Of a stretch of DNA of 64,000 nt, positions 23,367 through 35,618 are shown in pieces; position 1 is the stretch's first letter; each line of letters begins with the position of its first letter. The notes beneath the pieces are model-generated. The model was not told the origin of the DNA, made no database searches, and saw nothing but the letters and a program-made list of their open reading frames with translations. The stretch comes from Lepus europaeus (taxonomy: Eukaryota > Chordata > Mammalia > Lagomorpha > Leporidae): NCBI RefSeq assembly GCF_033115175.1, contig NC_084834.1, forward strand, positions 8,281,294-8,345,293, in the 5' to 3' direction. Both the position numbers and the translations under genes were made by a program.

Positions 23367-23639
23367 ATGGCCTTATCACCTTTTCTTGTGAAGCTCCAGT
23401 TAGTAAGTGGCATTTGCATTCTATGCAACTTCTGCATGGCAGTGCTAGGAGTGGACGTTACAGAACCTAAGCACAATGGGTAGTAGTTTAGTACTTAACC
23501 CTTCACCCCATTTCCCCTGGTGACATAGCTGGAAAAAAAATGTACCAGTGAAAACTCAACACGGAATCGCTCCTTGGAAAAACAAGCAGGGTATTCTGAT
23601 CAGCGTCGAGTCCTTTCATCTTGAGAATTATTTTTGCAG

Positions 23640-23822
23640 GAAGCGCTCATGAATACAGCTCCTGCCCAGATGATGCCATTTTCCAAAGCGTGGCTCGGGC
23701 GTACTCCTCTTTCAACCCAGTCATGTCTGACCCCAACCGGCCACCCTGCCGCAAGAGTGATGATGACAGCAGCTTTGTAGAAGGAACAACCAACGGTGGT
23801 GCCTGGTATAGTGTGCCTGGCG
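23640..23822 (+). CDS. CPE: CPE exon 5 (residues 264-325)
   Basis: 183 bp between TTTTTGCAG and GTGAGT. It starts with two bases and ends with one base of split Gly codons. The product reads [20 protein letters not shown] and then a DPNRPPCRK stretch, [18 protein letters not shown] at the end. This belongs to the catalytic domain, and the GTTNGGAWY region is conserved among N/E-type carboxypeptidases. Differences from the human protein as I remember it are conservative, for example Val for Leu in QSVARA. Confidence 0.97.
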
Positions 23823-24032
23823 GTGAGTTTCCATTCTGGTCTTTGTTTGTGTAATGGTTGCTTATTGACAGTTACCACTGAGAGTCAGCCATTTATATTT
23901 AGAAAGTCTTTCATCCTCCTCCATTGTTATAGATTGAATTTACAGTTCTACCAATAAATTTCCTGTCTATTTTGTGCAAATTTTTTGGTAATTAAGGCAT
24001 ACTTTTTCACAATACCTGTTTTCCATGAATTT

Positions 24033-24334
24033 TTTCTCATTTGAGAAAGTGAGAGAGATACAGACAACAGAGCTCCCATCTGCTGGTTTATTCCCCCAAA
24101 GCCTGCAATGGCCAGGGCTGGGTGGTTGCTGAAGCCAGGAGCCAGGAACTCACTTCATATCCTCCATGTGGGTGGCAGGGACCCAACTACTTGAGCCATC
24201 AACTACTGCCTCATCGGGTGCATATTAGCAGGAAGCTGTAACGAGAAGCAGTGCCAGGATTTGAATCCAGAAACTCCAATATGGGATGTGGTTGTCCAGA
24301 TGAGCAGCTTAACTGCCAGGCCAAATGCCCAGTC
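24033..24334 (-). repeat. Older C-repeat SINE
   Basis: Reverse copy inserted in a MITE-like element, whose parts (TTTTCCATGAATTTTT before, CTCCACGAACACTTTGCAGA after) flank it. Confidence 0.8.
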
Positions 24335-24536
24335 CTCCACGAACACTTTGCAGACCCCTCCTATGTAGCATCAAGCCTCCCAATCCATCAGGGATGTACT
24401 ATGACACTGGGGGATTCAGGAAACAGATAATATGTCAATCATCGCACATGACTCTCCAAGGTCTTCCCTGATAGAAAGGTAAGTTTAGAGGAATGTTCAT
24501 TTGTTTAATAGGAGAAGACATCAAAAAGTTCATGGA

Positions 24537-24869
24537 GGGGCCAGTGCTGTGGCTCACTTGGTTAATCCTCCGCTTGCGATGCCGGCATGCCATTTGGGTG
24601 CCGGGTTCTAGTCCCAGTTGCTCCTCTTCCAGTCCAGCTCTCTGCTGTGGCCCAGGAAGGCAGTGGAGGATGGCCCAAGTGCTTGGGCCCCTGCACCCGT
24701 GTGGGAGTCCAGGAGGAAGCACCTGGCTCCTGGCTTCAGATCGGCGCAGCGCCGGCCATAGCAGCCATTTGGGGAGTGAACCAATGGAAGGAAGACCTTT
24801 CTCTCTGTCTCTCTCTCTCATTGTTGATAACTCTGTCAAATAAATAAAAAAATAATAAAATAAAATAAG
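24537..24869 (+). repeat. CSINE2-type SINE with 11-bp target duplication
   Basis: AAGTTCATGGA at 24526-24536 and 24870-24880; the target site is the terminus of a MITE-like element. Confidence 0.92.
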
Positions 24870-24940
24870 AAGTTCATGGAAAGCACAATAATAATTTGAA
24901 AATTCTATCTTTCCATGAACTTTTCTTTTTAGATAGAGAT

Positions 24941-25278
24941 GATTTATTAATTATTTATTTGAAAGGGAAAAAGAGGCAGAGAGAGAGAGAGAGGGAGGAA
25001 AGGCGGGAAAGGCGGGGGGAGAGGAGAGAAAGAATATGACTCTCCCATCTACTGGTTCACTCCTCAAAAGCCAGCAACAGCTGGTGCTGGGCCAGGCCAA
25101 GCTGCAAACTCAATCCAGGTCCCGCATGCAGGTGGCAGGAACTCAAGCACTTGGGGCATCACCTGCTGCCTCCTAGGAAGGTGGAATCAGAAGTGGAAGC
25201 AGGACTCAAACTCAGGCGTCCAGAATGCGATGTGAGCAAACCCAGTGCCATCTTTATAACCGCACCAAGTGCCCACCC
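24941..25278 (-). repeat. Older C-repeat SINE
   Basis: Reverse copy with a GA/GGAAAGGCGG-rich expansion near 24980-25035 and the ATCACCTGCTGCCTCCTAGG block. MITE-like termini flank it. Confidence 0.85.
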
Positions 25279-25624
25279 CTCCATGAACTTTTTAAGGTTC
25301 CATTGTACCTTAGTAGGAATTGAGTCTTTTACCTTGTTGTCTTTCTTGAAGCCCATTCCAGAAACAGGGAATGTGGGTAACACCTGCCTTAGTACCCTAC
25401 CTCAGCAATGCATTAAGCTAAATGATCACTTAAGGACCTGGGAGAGTTGGTGCTTTAGGGGTAGTAACTGTCTTTTCTAAGTGTGCTTTTCAATCACTGA
25501 TTGAAACTTCCTCAAATGCACCAGTTGGTGTCTCTTTTGCTTGGCCCTCAAGGTGGCAGAGTGGCCTTTGTAGAGTTTTAATCACCATGAGAGTATTCTG
25601 ATTTCCCATTTGGTTCTTTGGCAG

Positions 25625-25764
25625 GGATGCAAGACTTCAATTACCTCAGCAGCAACTGTTTCGAGATCACTGTGGAGCTCAGCTGTGAAAAGTTCCCACC
25701 CGAAGAGACCCTGAAGAGCTACTGGAAGGATAATAAGAACGCCCTCATTAGCTACCTCGAGCAG
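25625..25764 (+). CDS. CPE: CPE exon 6 (residues 325-371): catalytic Glu
   Basis: 140 bp between TTTGGCAG and GTAAAT. It encodes [20 protein letters not shown] followed by [18 protein letters not shown]. By back-counting, the Glu of TVEL is residue 342, the position of the catalytic general base/acid. The Tyr of DFNYL matches the mobile substrate-contacting tyrosine of the family. The end ISYLEQ closes the catalytic domain; the transthyretin-like domain begins in the next exon. Confidence 0.97.
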
Positions 25765-26274
25765 GTAAATGCAGCCCCCAGCATGCCCTGGGAGATTCAG
25801 GAGCATTTACACTGGTGTGCAATAGTCTCCCAAGAGGTGTTCAGCCCGAGGCATCCATCTGCCCCAGAATGAGGCTGTCGTATTTGGAAGACAGGTGTTG
25901 GCCATGGGTTAATTAGGCTTTCACTTGTCATTGCTTTTGTGCTTCATGGCTATTCACTGAGAATGTCTACACTGGAGAGTTGTGGAGAAGTGAGGTAGAA
26001 CCTTGTTTTCATTTGTATTATTTGAAACGAGCAATCCCGGACTCTCACCTTCCCTGAGCCCCTTCGGTGTGAGGCATCCCAGGAAGCCAGGGGCTGAGCC
26101 AGGAAAGTGAGGCCCACAGGGTGCATGGTATACAGAAGAATTAAATCTTGAGCTCATGCAAGTGTAGCAGCAGGAGCTGCGAGTGAGTTTGTCCTTGACC
26201 GTACGTCCTCCATGCCGCGCTTGTCTCACCCTAGGCTCAGCTGCATCCTGGGTAATCATGATCATGACAGCTTA

Positions 26275-26535
26275 CACTGGGCACTTATTGTTTCCCGGTC
26301 ATTATCCTAAATGACTGGCATGTAGCAATAGTGGCACTTCGTCCTCATGACAACCCTATGAGGGAAGTTACATCAGTACCACCACGACCACTACCACCAC
26401 CACCACTGATACCACCACCATCATTTTCCTCAGTGTGTGAATTACAGATGAAGAATCAGCTACACAGGGAGGTTACACAGGGAGGTCCTTCAGTCGGAAT
26501 TTGAATCCAGAATCACTGTGCTAGATGCCTGTTAT
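26275..26535 (-). repeat. MIR element with CCA-repeat insertion
   Basis: TGGGCACTTATTGTTTCCCG, ACAACCCTATGAGGGAAGTT and GAATTTGAATCCAGAATCAC follow reverse MIR order. A (CCA)n-like tract lies at 26376-26421. Confidence 0.7.
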
Positions 26536-27067
26536 GACGTAGCTGGGACAGTCACCAGAGAGTCACTGATGCAGCCCTTCTGATGAGATCCATGTAGAAT
26601 CGCAGAGGTTCTCATCATCTGCAAGTACTTCACTACTTCAGACCGGGACAGCCCCTTGCTGCCTCACTCCCTGTATAGGATGTGACATTGGTATTGGGAG
26701 GGGCAGTGGAAGGACGTAGACGCCATTCCTTGCCTGAGGGCCTAGATGGTGTTTGAATTCCGTTCTGAATGTGGTCATTTACACCTAAAGTCCAGCAGAG
26801 TGACGTCAACATCATGGCAGCAGAAAGACACCTTTATTAAGCTAATCTGATAGGAACAAAGGCTGTTAATATTTCGTCACTTACATATATCCATGTGTTT
26901 GTATAGACATATATATATATGTATAAAACCAATTCAGTTTTCAAAAATCGAAGTCAGCTTAGCAAGTCTTCTACATATGTCAAACATCCGTACAGCCCTA
27001 CAACAAGGACTGTCATGGACTAGAGCCACTGGAATGGACCCGATTACAGAATGCCCATTCCACAGGA

Positions 27068-27383
27068 TTTTTTTTTTTTTAAGATTTTATTTATTTATTT
27101 GAGAGGTAGAGTTACAGACAGTGAGAGGGAGAGATAGAGGGAAAAGTCTTCTGTCTGTTGGTTCACTCTCCAAATGGCCACAACGGCGGGAGCTTTGCTG
27201 ATCCGAAGCCAGGAGCCAGGTGCTTCTTCCTGGTCTCCCAAGGACTTGGACCATCTTCTGCTGCTTTCCCAGGCCACAGCAGAGAGCTGGATTGGAAGAG
27301 GAGGAGCCGGGACTTGAACCGGTGCCCATATGGGATGCTGGTGCTGCAGGTGAAGGATTAACCTACTGCGCCATGGCGCCGGC
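27068..27383 (-). repeat. C-repeat SINE with 14-bp target duplication
   Basis: CCCATTCCACAGGA at 27054-27067 and 27384-27397 flank a full-length reverse copy. Confidence 0.92.
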
Positions 27384-27970
27384 CCCATTCCACAGGATTT
27401 TTTCAGTCAGTGGATTCCTGTTGCAAATTAGCATAAAAAATATGTTTGAACCACAAAAGCTAAGGATAAGTAGCCATGTTCCAAACCCAAGATCAGGTTT
27501 GGTGGGAATCCCTATAGGTCTTTGAAGACAGCTGTGTTTGGATGGATTTTCTAAGATCAAGGTTAACTGAAAAAAATGAATTTTGGGGGAAGAGAACAAA
27601 GAGGGATTTTTGCTGCATTCTCCATTTATACATCAAAGAGTGTCTCCTTAATGCCACACTTCTCGTTTTGTTTACATACATTTTTCACCAAAAATTTACT
27701 GAGCCATTTTCACGTCCCAGGCATTCTGAGGCATGAGGGAGAGATGTGTTGGTTTCGTCAGAAACGTGAATCCTGATCACTAGAGGGGAAGATAAAAACT
27801 AAAGTGGAAGTTAAGTACAGACAGGGAGTTCAGAGAAGCCTTCCTGGAACTGTAAGATTTCCCATCGTCGATGTCCATAAGATCATCATTCTGATTGATG
27901 ATTAAAAAAACAGGTTCACTGGCTATGTAAGTTGTCTCTTAGTTCTTGAGACAGAATGCAATACGAAACA

Positions 27971-28292
27971 AAGGAGCTGGCGCCGTGGCTCACTAGGCTA
28001 ATCCTCCACCTGCGGTGCCGGCACCCCGGGTTCTAGTCCTGGTTGCTCCTCTCCCAGTCTAGCTCTCTGCTGTGGCCTGGGAGTGCAGTGGAGGATGGCT
28101 CAGGTCCTTGGGCCCTGCACCCGCATGGGAGACCAGGAGAAGCACCTGGCTCCTGGCTTCAGATCAGCGCAGTGCACCAGCTGCAACACACCAGCGGTAG
28201 CGGCCATTGGGGGGTGAACCAATGGAAAAAGGAAGACCTTTCTCTCTGTCTCTCTCTGTCACTGTCCACTCTGCCTAATAAATAAAAAAGAA
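27971..28292 (+). repeat. CSINE2-type SINE
   Basis: Forward copy from GAGCTGGCGCCGTGGCTCAC to ATAAATAAAAAAG. An extra CACCAGC-containing piece duplicates part of the body near 28173-28195. Confidence 0.9.
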
Positions 28293-29010
28293 ACAGGAAA
28301 ACACAGATTTGTGCTATCAGGAAAGGGTGGTATATCGGCCATATTTATGGTGGCATGTGAGCATGCATCCAGTTCGTCTTTTAGTTACATCAGTTTATGT
28401 AGAAATCAGCTGAAAAGAGGGATGAAGTTATACACTCTGTTGGAAGTCACTTGGACAGAGGTTTGCTCTGTGATCCACATGACCTGCCCTGCTATGGTGC
28501 TGGTGTTAGGGTGCGAGCTGTGTAGAAGCAGACACAGTGGTCTTTTGTAATGAACAGGCTCGTCCAGCTCACACCATAAACACTCCCGTTTAGGGAATCC
28601 GAGGCTGATGAAAGATCAGGGAAGACTGCCAGAAGCTCTGCCTCGATGTTGTGTTCTTGACAGTGGTGGTGATCACTGGTTGAACACCTGGGCCTAACAG
28701 CTAGGCCGGGACCAGTTTGCACTTCATGGAAAGTAGCTGATTAGTGGTGCTAACTCTGTGGTTGGTTGGGAAGAAGTCTCTTGCAGGGTTTTAGAGGAAT
28801 GTTTGCAGGAATTGAGAACTGTGAAGCTAATTAGGTAAATGGTGTGCTGAGGAGTAGTGCCTTCCACTCAACAGCTTTGGAACGATAGATGACGAAGATT
28901 CTCAAGGGATCTTGCGGGACTGGCTCATGGCTACCTGTATCAGAATCGTCTGAGTCCTTAAAAATGAATTTCTTGCCTCCTGTGGAGTCACACTCTTTCA
29001 AAAACTCTTT

Positions 29011-29332
29011 TTTTAATGTTTATTTATTTGCAAGGCGGAATTAGAGAGAGTGAGAGAGAGAGAGAGAAAGAGAGGCAGATACTTTATCCACTGGTTTACT
29101 CCCCAAATGTCCGCAACAGCTGGAGCTGGGCTAATCCAAAGCCAGGAGCTTCTTCCAGGTCTCCTACATGGGTGGCAGGGACCCAGGGGCTTGGGCCATC
29201 TTCCACTGCTTTCCTAGGTACATGAGCAGAGAACTGGATAGGAAGTGGAGCAGCCAGGACTCAAACCAGCACCCATATGGGATACTGGCACCACAGGCTA
29301 TGGCTTTACCTGCTACGCCACAGCACTGGCCC
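29011..29332 (-). repeat. C-repeat SINE with 14-bp target duplication
   Basis: TTCAAAAACTCTTT at 28997-29010 and 29333-29346 around a reverse copy. Confidence 0.92.
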
Positions 29333-29756
29333 TTCAAAAACTCTTTGGGTGATATCTAAGTACATAAGAGGTTAAAAGATACTGATACAAATAGTTCCAG
29401 CAACAATGGAGAATCTTCTGGATGCCTTAAACTGTGGTTGAAATTGAACCGTCCTAGAATCTGGGTAGAGATGATTAGAGGGGAAGGGGTCATAAACAGC
29501 CTCTCCAAGTTGTGAGTGAAACTTGAACTTCTGTGATTTCCTTCGCAAAAGCCATGCAATGATAGTGTTTTCCCACCTGAATTCATGTGGAGTCCTGACA
29601 GCCCATAACCCTTCTGTTGGCATTTATTACTGCAGTGGAATCGTTTAGACAGAAAAGTTGGCATATCAGAAAAAAGAATAAAGAAAAAATAAAATTGAAA
29701 GGATAAAAGAGAGAAAAATGCTGCCCACAATTGACATAGTAGAGGGAGACGCTTTC

Positions 29757-29808
29757 AAAAAAGATGTATTCATTTATTTGGAAGGAAGAGCATTGGAAGA
29801 GCGACAGC

Positions 29809-29855
<47 letters not shown>

Positions 29856-30070
29856 GAGTGGCTGCAACTGCCAGGCCTGGGCAAGGTTGAAGCTAGGAGC
29901 CTGAACTCCCTATGAATGTCAGGGGCCCAGGTACGTGGTCCGCCCTGTGCTGCCTTTCCGGAGCACTAACAGGCCAGGCAGCCTGGTCTGAAGTAGAGCA
30001 GTGTGGACTTGGAAGAGCACTCCACCATGGCATGCCCGTGCCATAGGCAGCAACTTAACCAGTGGCCCCT
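29757..30070 (-). repeat. C-repeat SINE with (GA)n expansion
   Basis: Reverse copy whose GA box grew to about 18 GA units at 29814-29850; the end is AGTGGCCCCT. Confidence 0.8.
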
Positions 30071-30252
30071 GATATTTACCTACTTAACGGGGTGTTGATT
30101 TGTACACTGTAGTGAGTCCTGTGACTTAACAAATATGAAAAACTTTATTTATTTATTCTAATCCAGAAAGTACCTCAAGGTCTTTCTTTGACTCAGAACA
30201 AGATACAAATTTTCAGGAAGCTACTTGTCATTTCCTTTTGGTCATGCTTTAA

Positions 30253-31072
30253 TTTTTTTTTCAACTTCTATTTTAATAAATATAAGTTTCCGAAGTACAA
30301 CTTTTGGATTATAGCAGCTTCCCCCCTATAACCTCCCTCCCACCCGCAACCATCCCATCTCCCACTCCTTCTCCCATCCCATTCTTCATCACGATTCATT
30401 TTCTTCTTCTTCTTTTTTTTTTTTTTTGATAGGCAGAGTTAGACAGTGAGAGATAGAGAGAGACAGAGAGAAAGGTCTTCCTTTGCCATCGGTTCACCCC
30501 TCCCAAAATGGCCACTATGACCACTCGCTGCAGCCGGCGCACCGCGCTGCGTCAGGTGCTTCTTCTGGTCTCCTATGCGGGTGCAGGGCCCAAGCACTTG
30601 GGCCATCCTCCACTGCCTTCCTGGGCCACAGCAGAGAGCTGGACTGGAAGAGGAGCAACCAGGACAGAATCCGTTGCCCCAGTTGGGACTAGAACCCGGG
30701 GTGCCGGTGCTGCAGGCGGAGGATTAGCCAAGTGAGCTGCAGCGCCGGCCAAGATTCATTTTCAATTATCTGTATATACAGAAGATCAACTTAGTAATAC
30801 TAAGTAAAGATTTCAACAGACTGCACCCACACAGACATACAAAGTATAGAGTACTGTTGAAGTAGTAGTTTTACTGTTAATTAGCATAGTACAACACATT
30901 AAGGGCAGAGAGCCTACATGGGAGTAGGTGCACAGTGACTCCTGTTGATTTAACAATTGGCACTCTTTTTTATGACATCAATCATCATCTGAGTCTCTTG
31001 TAACTGACTAGTGAGATGGCACTGGTCCATGCCACCTTGATGGGCATGCATTGGAATCCCCTGGCACGTTTC
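30253..31072 (-). mobile_element. L1 LINE 3' end (lagomorph L1), 5' truncated, with nested SINE
   Basis: Reverse 3' UTR of a lagomorph L1: T-run, TAATAAATATAAGTTTCCGA, CCTCCCTCCCACCCGCAACC, then AAAGATTTCAACAGACTGCA and further 3' UTR sequence shared with the copy at 56954. It continues after the SINE at 30404-30752. TCATGCTTT at 30242 and 31073 may be the target duplication; sequence similarity to the other copy is clear only up to about 31000. Confidence 0.75.
30404..30752 (-). repeat. CSINE2-type SINE nested in L1
   Basis: GATTCATTTTC at 30393-30403 and 30753-30763 flanks it. Because it sits in an L1, the SINE is the younger insertion. Confidence 0.92.
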
Positions 31073-31197
31073 TCATGCTTTGATGCTTTAACACTGAGGA
31101 TCTACAGTATTTTGCTAGAAAATAAGGAATGATTGGCATGGAACATTTGGAAAGCCACTTATTAGAGGAATGTTTTGTTTGTTCTTGACTTTGATAG

Positions 31198-31311
<114 letters not shown>

Positions 31312-32324
31312 TGACCTGGAGCCCAAGGTTCAGCAAGCCTACTTCTCATCATCGTAATTCTAATCTTACACTCCTAGCCTCCTTGTCTCTTTCCACTGTC
31401 TCTCCCTTAGTGTTGACCTAGGCTGATTGCATTTGTGGGAGCAGGTCAGGCGCAGTGAAACGCAGGGTGGCCGCTGTCCCTGGAAGTCGGGGTACAGCAG
31501 GTGGCGCCCTTTCTTTAGCTGTGTCTCCCCAGAGCTGCCCAGGAAAGCAAAGGGAAACAAAGCTGGCTGGAGTTAGAATACTAGTGTCTTTCCTAGTCTC
31601 TGCAATGAGCTGTGAAGGGATGTAGAAGGTAACCGCTGGCGTAGAGTGTGTCTGGAATTTGCATTCATTTCTTCACTTACTCCGTATCATAAATGCAGAG
31701 TTATTCAAGGTGAACCTGGAGGCTGTAGGATTCAAGTGTGATGTTATTTATTTCTTGGTTTAAAGCCCCACTTCCAGTTTCCCAGTTTGGGAAAATGTTC
31801 CATTTTCCTGGCACTTCTCTGCACTCCTGCTGTTAAACTCCAAGTTCATTTTAGGTTAACAGTCATCTGTTGGGATCATTGCAACATTTTTTTAAGTCAT
31901 AAGGTTTTTATAATTTGTCTAGGTCTTATGCATAATTAACCTTAATTTCCCAAACCGGTGTATATATCACTCTATTTCATAATCTTCACATGCACTGCCT
32001 GGATTTGTTTTTTAAATCTATAACATCTGTCCTCTTAAATGCCATTTACTCACACGCCCAGCAGTATTTATCCACACCCCACTGAGGGCAGCACGACTCC
32101 AGAATCTGGGCCAAGATATGGTCCTCTTACCTCTTAGCGGGAGTAGAACTCCGGCTTGGGACCCTCTGGCTCCAGGACACCTCTTCTATCTGTGAATCAT
32201 CGGCTGCCATACAAATATTACTTTCTCTTCATTCCATCATATGAAAAGTTTAGGAAACTCTGACCTAGGGAATCAAAGGGAATGAAATCTGAGGACTGGA
32301 CTCTCGGATACTGCAGCTTTTCTT

Positions 32325-32325
<1 letters not shown>

Positions 32326-32367
<42 letters not shown>

Positions 32368-32688
32368 GATTTATTTATTTATTTGACAGAGTTACCCAGA
32401 GGGAGGAGAGGCGCAGAGAGAGAGAGGGGTCTTCCATTCGATGGTTCACTCCCCAATTGGCCACAATGGCTGGAGTGATGCCGATCCGAAGCCATGAGCC
32501 GGAAGCTTCTTCCAGGTCTCCCACGCGGGTGCAGGGGCCCAAGGACTTGGGCCATCTTCTACTTCTATCCCAGGCCACAGCAGAGAGCTGGATCAGAAGA
32601 GGAGCAACCAGGACTAGAACTGGTGCCCATATGGGATGCTGGAGCTTTAGGCCAGAGCATTAACCCACTGTGCCACAGCGCCAGCCCC
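32326..32688 (-). repeat. C-repeat SINE with T39 tail
   Basis: Reverse copy starting with 39 consecutive T (32326-32364), an unusually long pure tail. CAGCTTTTC before and CAGCTCTTC after are likely target duplications. Confidence 0.9.
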
Positions 32689-34033
32689 TCCAGCTCTTCA
32701 AAGTCAAGGTGATGAGGAGGAAAGAACAAACAATGGCCTCCAAAGCAGAAGGAAAACAATATGCGTTGTCCTGGAAGCCTGGGGGTGTTTCAGGAAGGAG
32801 GGGGTGATAAGGAATGCCAACAAGAGCCGCTTTATTATTGCAAGTTCTTGCTTGCCTAGAGATATGAATTCAAAGCAGAGACATAAACACGGTACATATG
32901 TGAGAGATTTACTTAAGGGAGAGGGTGAATATACATTCATGCCAGAGAGTGGGGGACCCTACATGGAGAAATGCCCATCAGGAGTGGGCCAGAGGGTTGC
33001 CCATGAGGAGAGACGGGAAGGAGGCCAGAGGGCAACCCATGAACATGGCCAAGGGCAAAAGAAGGGTGTCTCCACATGTATCCGTTTTACGGGGTAGTGC
33101 CCTAATAGAATATACAAACGAGGTGTTTAGTGTGTATGAGGCTTCCTGGGAGTTCCATACCTCCTCCACCTGGAGCTTAACTTCCACGTGGCCATCATGG
33201 CATCTCCTCCTTCCTGGTCTCAGATGAGACACTGGAGCATCATGGGAAAGTGAGCATACTGACAGGTAAGGGAGAGGAGTTAAAATGCCTATGTGGAAAT
33301 TGTGAGAGAATATTCTGGCTCATCTCTTTCTGACACCCTGCCCAGTTCCCCTATGTTGGTGTGGATAGCTGTGACAAGATCTGTTTTCTGTGGACTGCAT
33401 AAGCAGAACCTGATTGGAGAAAGTCCAGGAGAGAGCAGGAGGAGAATCATTAGTAACAGAGAACACGGACAGATCTTTCCAGAACTTTGGTTATCAACTG
33501 ATACAGGAGGCACTGTCTGAAAGGAGATGCGGGGGTCTAGAGACAGACGGGAAGATGTGGCGATGGGGGCTTAACCTGCCCTGGTTCGATCTGTTTGCGC
33601 CTTGAGATAAGATGTGAAGTACGCCCTGAGAGAGCGGGTGAGGAGGATGTGTGGCCCGACTCAGGAAAAGGAGAAAGTGTGGCTTGTCCTGGAGGCCCTC
33701 CTGCAGAGTGCAGCTCCTACCACAGCTTCAGCACCACCCTGCAGAGGCGGAAGGCCCCCGTCTCGGGCCCATCCCGAGCCAGTGCATTTTGTCACGTTTT
33801 CCAGGAGGCTGATATCCACCTACGTTTGAGAAGCCTTGGTGTAGGAAAATAGGAGATTGGAAGAACTCAGGAGACCAACCTGCTCTGAAATCTTTAGAAA
33901 TTGGAATTTCTAACTAGATCCTTGGGAGTTGTGGGGGCACCGCCCCTGGGCTGCACTCTGCAAACCCCAACCCAGACTTGCACCATCAGGTCTTCCCCTA
34001 GCATGAATCAAAACGGGCTGCCAGGTGCTCTGA

Positions 34034-34051
34034 CCCCCCCCCCCCCCCCCC
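34034..34051 (+). repeat. Poly-C run
   Basis: Eighteen consecutive C; likely length-polymorphic and error-prone in sequencing. Confidence 0.9.
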
Positions 34052-34072
34052 GCTCAGGACTTGATAAATGTC

Positions 34073-34376
34073 TTTTTTTTTTTTTTAAGATTTATTTATT
34101 TGAGAGGCAGAGTTATAGAGAGTGAGAGAGAGAGAGAGGGAAAGGTCGAGTCTTCCACCTGCTGATTCACTAGCTGGGCTGATCCGAAGATAGGAGTGTC
34201 TTTTGGGTCTCCTTCGTGGGTGCAGGGGCCCAAGCACTTGGGCCATCTTCCACTGCTTTCCCAGACCATAGCAGAGCCGGATCGGAAGTAGAGCAGCCGG
34301 GACTGGAACTGGTGCCCACATGGGATGCTGGCAGTGCAGCCTGATGCTTAACCTACTGCACCATAGTGTCGGCCCC
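34073..34376 (-). repeat. C-repeat SINE
   Basis: Reverse copy, somewhat shortened in the middle; ATAAATGTC before and ATAGATGTC after suggest target duplications. Confidence 0.88.
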
Positions 34377-34571
34377 ACTATAGATGTCGTTTTACTCGTA
34401 TTTCTCCTGGTGTAATCAGAAGAGCCATGATCTTAGATGTCTGCTAGATAACAGTAATGTCTGTAAAGCAGCCATAAGAAATGAGCGTACTGGGAGAGCG
34501 TCTTTCCCTTTTCAAGAGAACTTCTTCAAGTTCCCTGTATATTTATTTTAAAAATAGGGATCGGAGTCTAA

Positions 34572-34808
<237 letters not shown>

Positions 34809-34819
34809 TAATAGTGAAC

Positions 34820-34980
34820 CTAGTAAAAACTAAGTACTAAGCATTGTCAGGCATATTTCACTGACTTACATTTAATATTCATAACAAACCTATGAGGTGG
34901 GCAGTGTTAGCCCCACTTCATAGATGAGAACACTGAAGCCTAGCAATATCAGATGATCTGCCCCAAATCTCATGGAACGC
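34820..34980 (-). repeat. MIR element
   Basis: ACTAAGCATTGTCAGGCATA, AACAAACCTATGAGGTGGGC and TAGATGAGAACACTGAAGCC are the reverse MIR core. Confidence 0.75.
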
Positions 34981-35270
34981 TTTACCACTGGTATTACCAT
35001 TTCTCAGTTTCTTAAAGATACATGAGAAGTTACAATTTTATTTGTTAACCTGAATTTCAATCTACATGGAATTTTGTTCCTTTCTGTCTTTATCTCTGGC
35101 ACCTAGCACAATGCTTTACTCACCAAATATTTTTTAAAAAATGATGCCCACTAGACGATTTTGGGCTTTAACTAAACATTTGTTAAGTATACACTATGAG
35201 CAAGGCCCCTATGCTAAGTACTATTGAAACGTGTATTTTATTCAAGTAGATACCATTAATTTTGCTAGGA

Positions 35271-35618
35271 CGGGCCGGCACCGTGGCTTAACAGGCTAAT
35301 CCTCCGCCTTGCGGCGCCAGCACACCGGGTTCTAGTCCCGGTTGGGGCGCCGGATTCTGTCCCGGTTGCTCCTCTTCCAGTCCAGCTCTCTGCTATGGCC
35401 CGGGAAGGCAGTGGAGGATGGCCCAAGTGCTTGGGCCCTGGACTCGCATGGGAGACCAGGAGAAGCACCTGGCTCCTGGCTTCGGATCAGTGCGAAGCGC
35501 TGGCCGCGGCGGCCATTGGAGGGTGAACCAACGGCAAAAAGGAAGACCTTTCTCTCTGTCTCTCTCTCTCACTATCCACTCTGCCTGTCAAAAAAAAAAT
35601 TTTTTTTTTTTTTTTTTT
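35271..35618 (+). repeat. CSINE2-type SINE with A/T-run tail
   Basis: Forward copy, target duplication TTTTGCTAGGA at 35260-35270 and 35619-35629. The tail is A9 followed directly by about 20 T, unlike other copies. Confidence 0.92.

Larger units (their letters stand above)
23823..25624 (+). other. CPE: CPE intron 5
   Basis: About 1.8 kb, almost entirely repeats: pieces of two MITE-like elements split by three SINEs at 24033, 24537 and 24941. Only 25300-25624 appears unique. Confidence 0.95.
25765..31197 (+). other. CPE: CPE intron 6
   Basis: About 5.4 kb. It holds a MIR, SINEs and an L1 3' end with a nested SINE. Unique-looking stretches are 25765-26270, 26540-27053, 27398-27970, 28293-28996 (with a short MER5A-like piece near 28930-28975) and 29347-29755. 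Confidence 0.95.

Noticed and set aside
32690-33900. Possible coding exon or retrovirus-derived segment in intron 7
   Set aside because: Several open frames of 60-100 codons overlap, but none shows a domain, splice-consistent borders or repeat identity.
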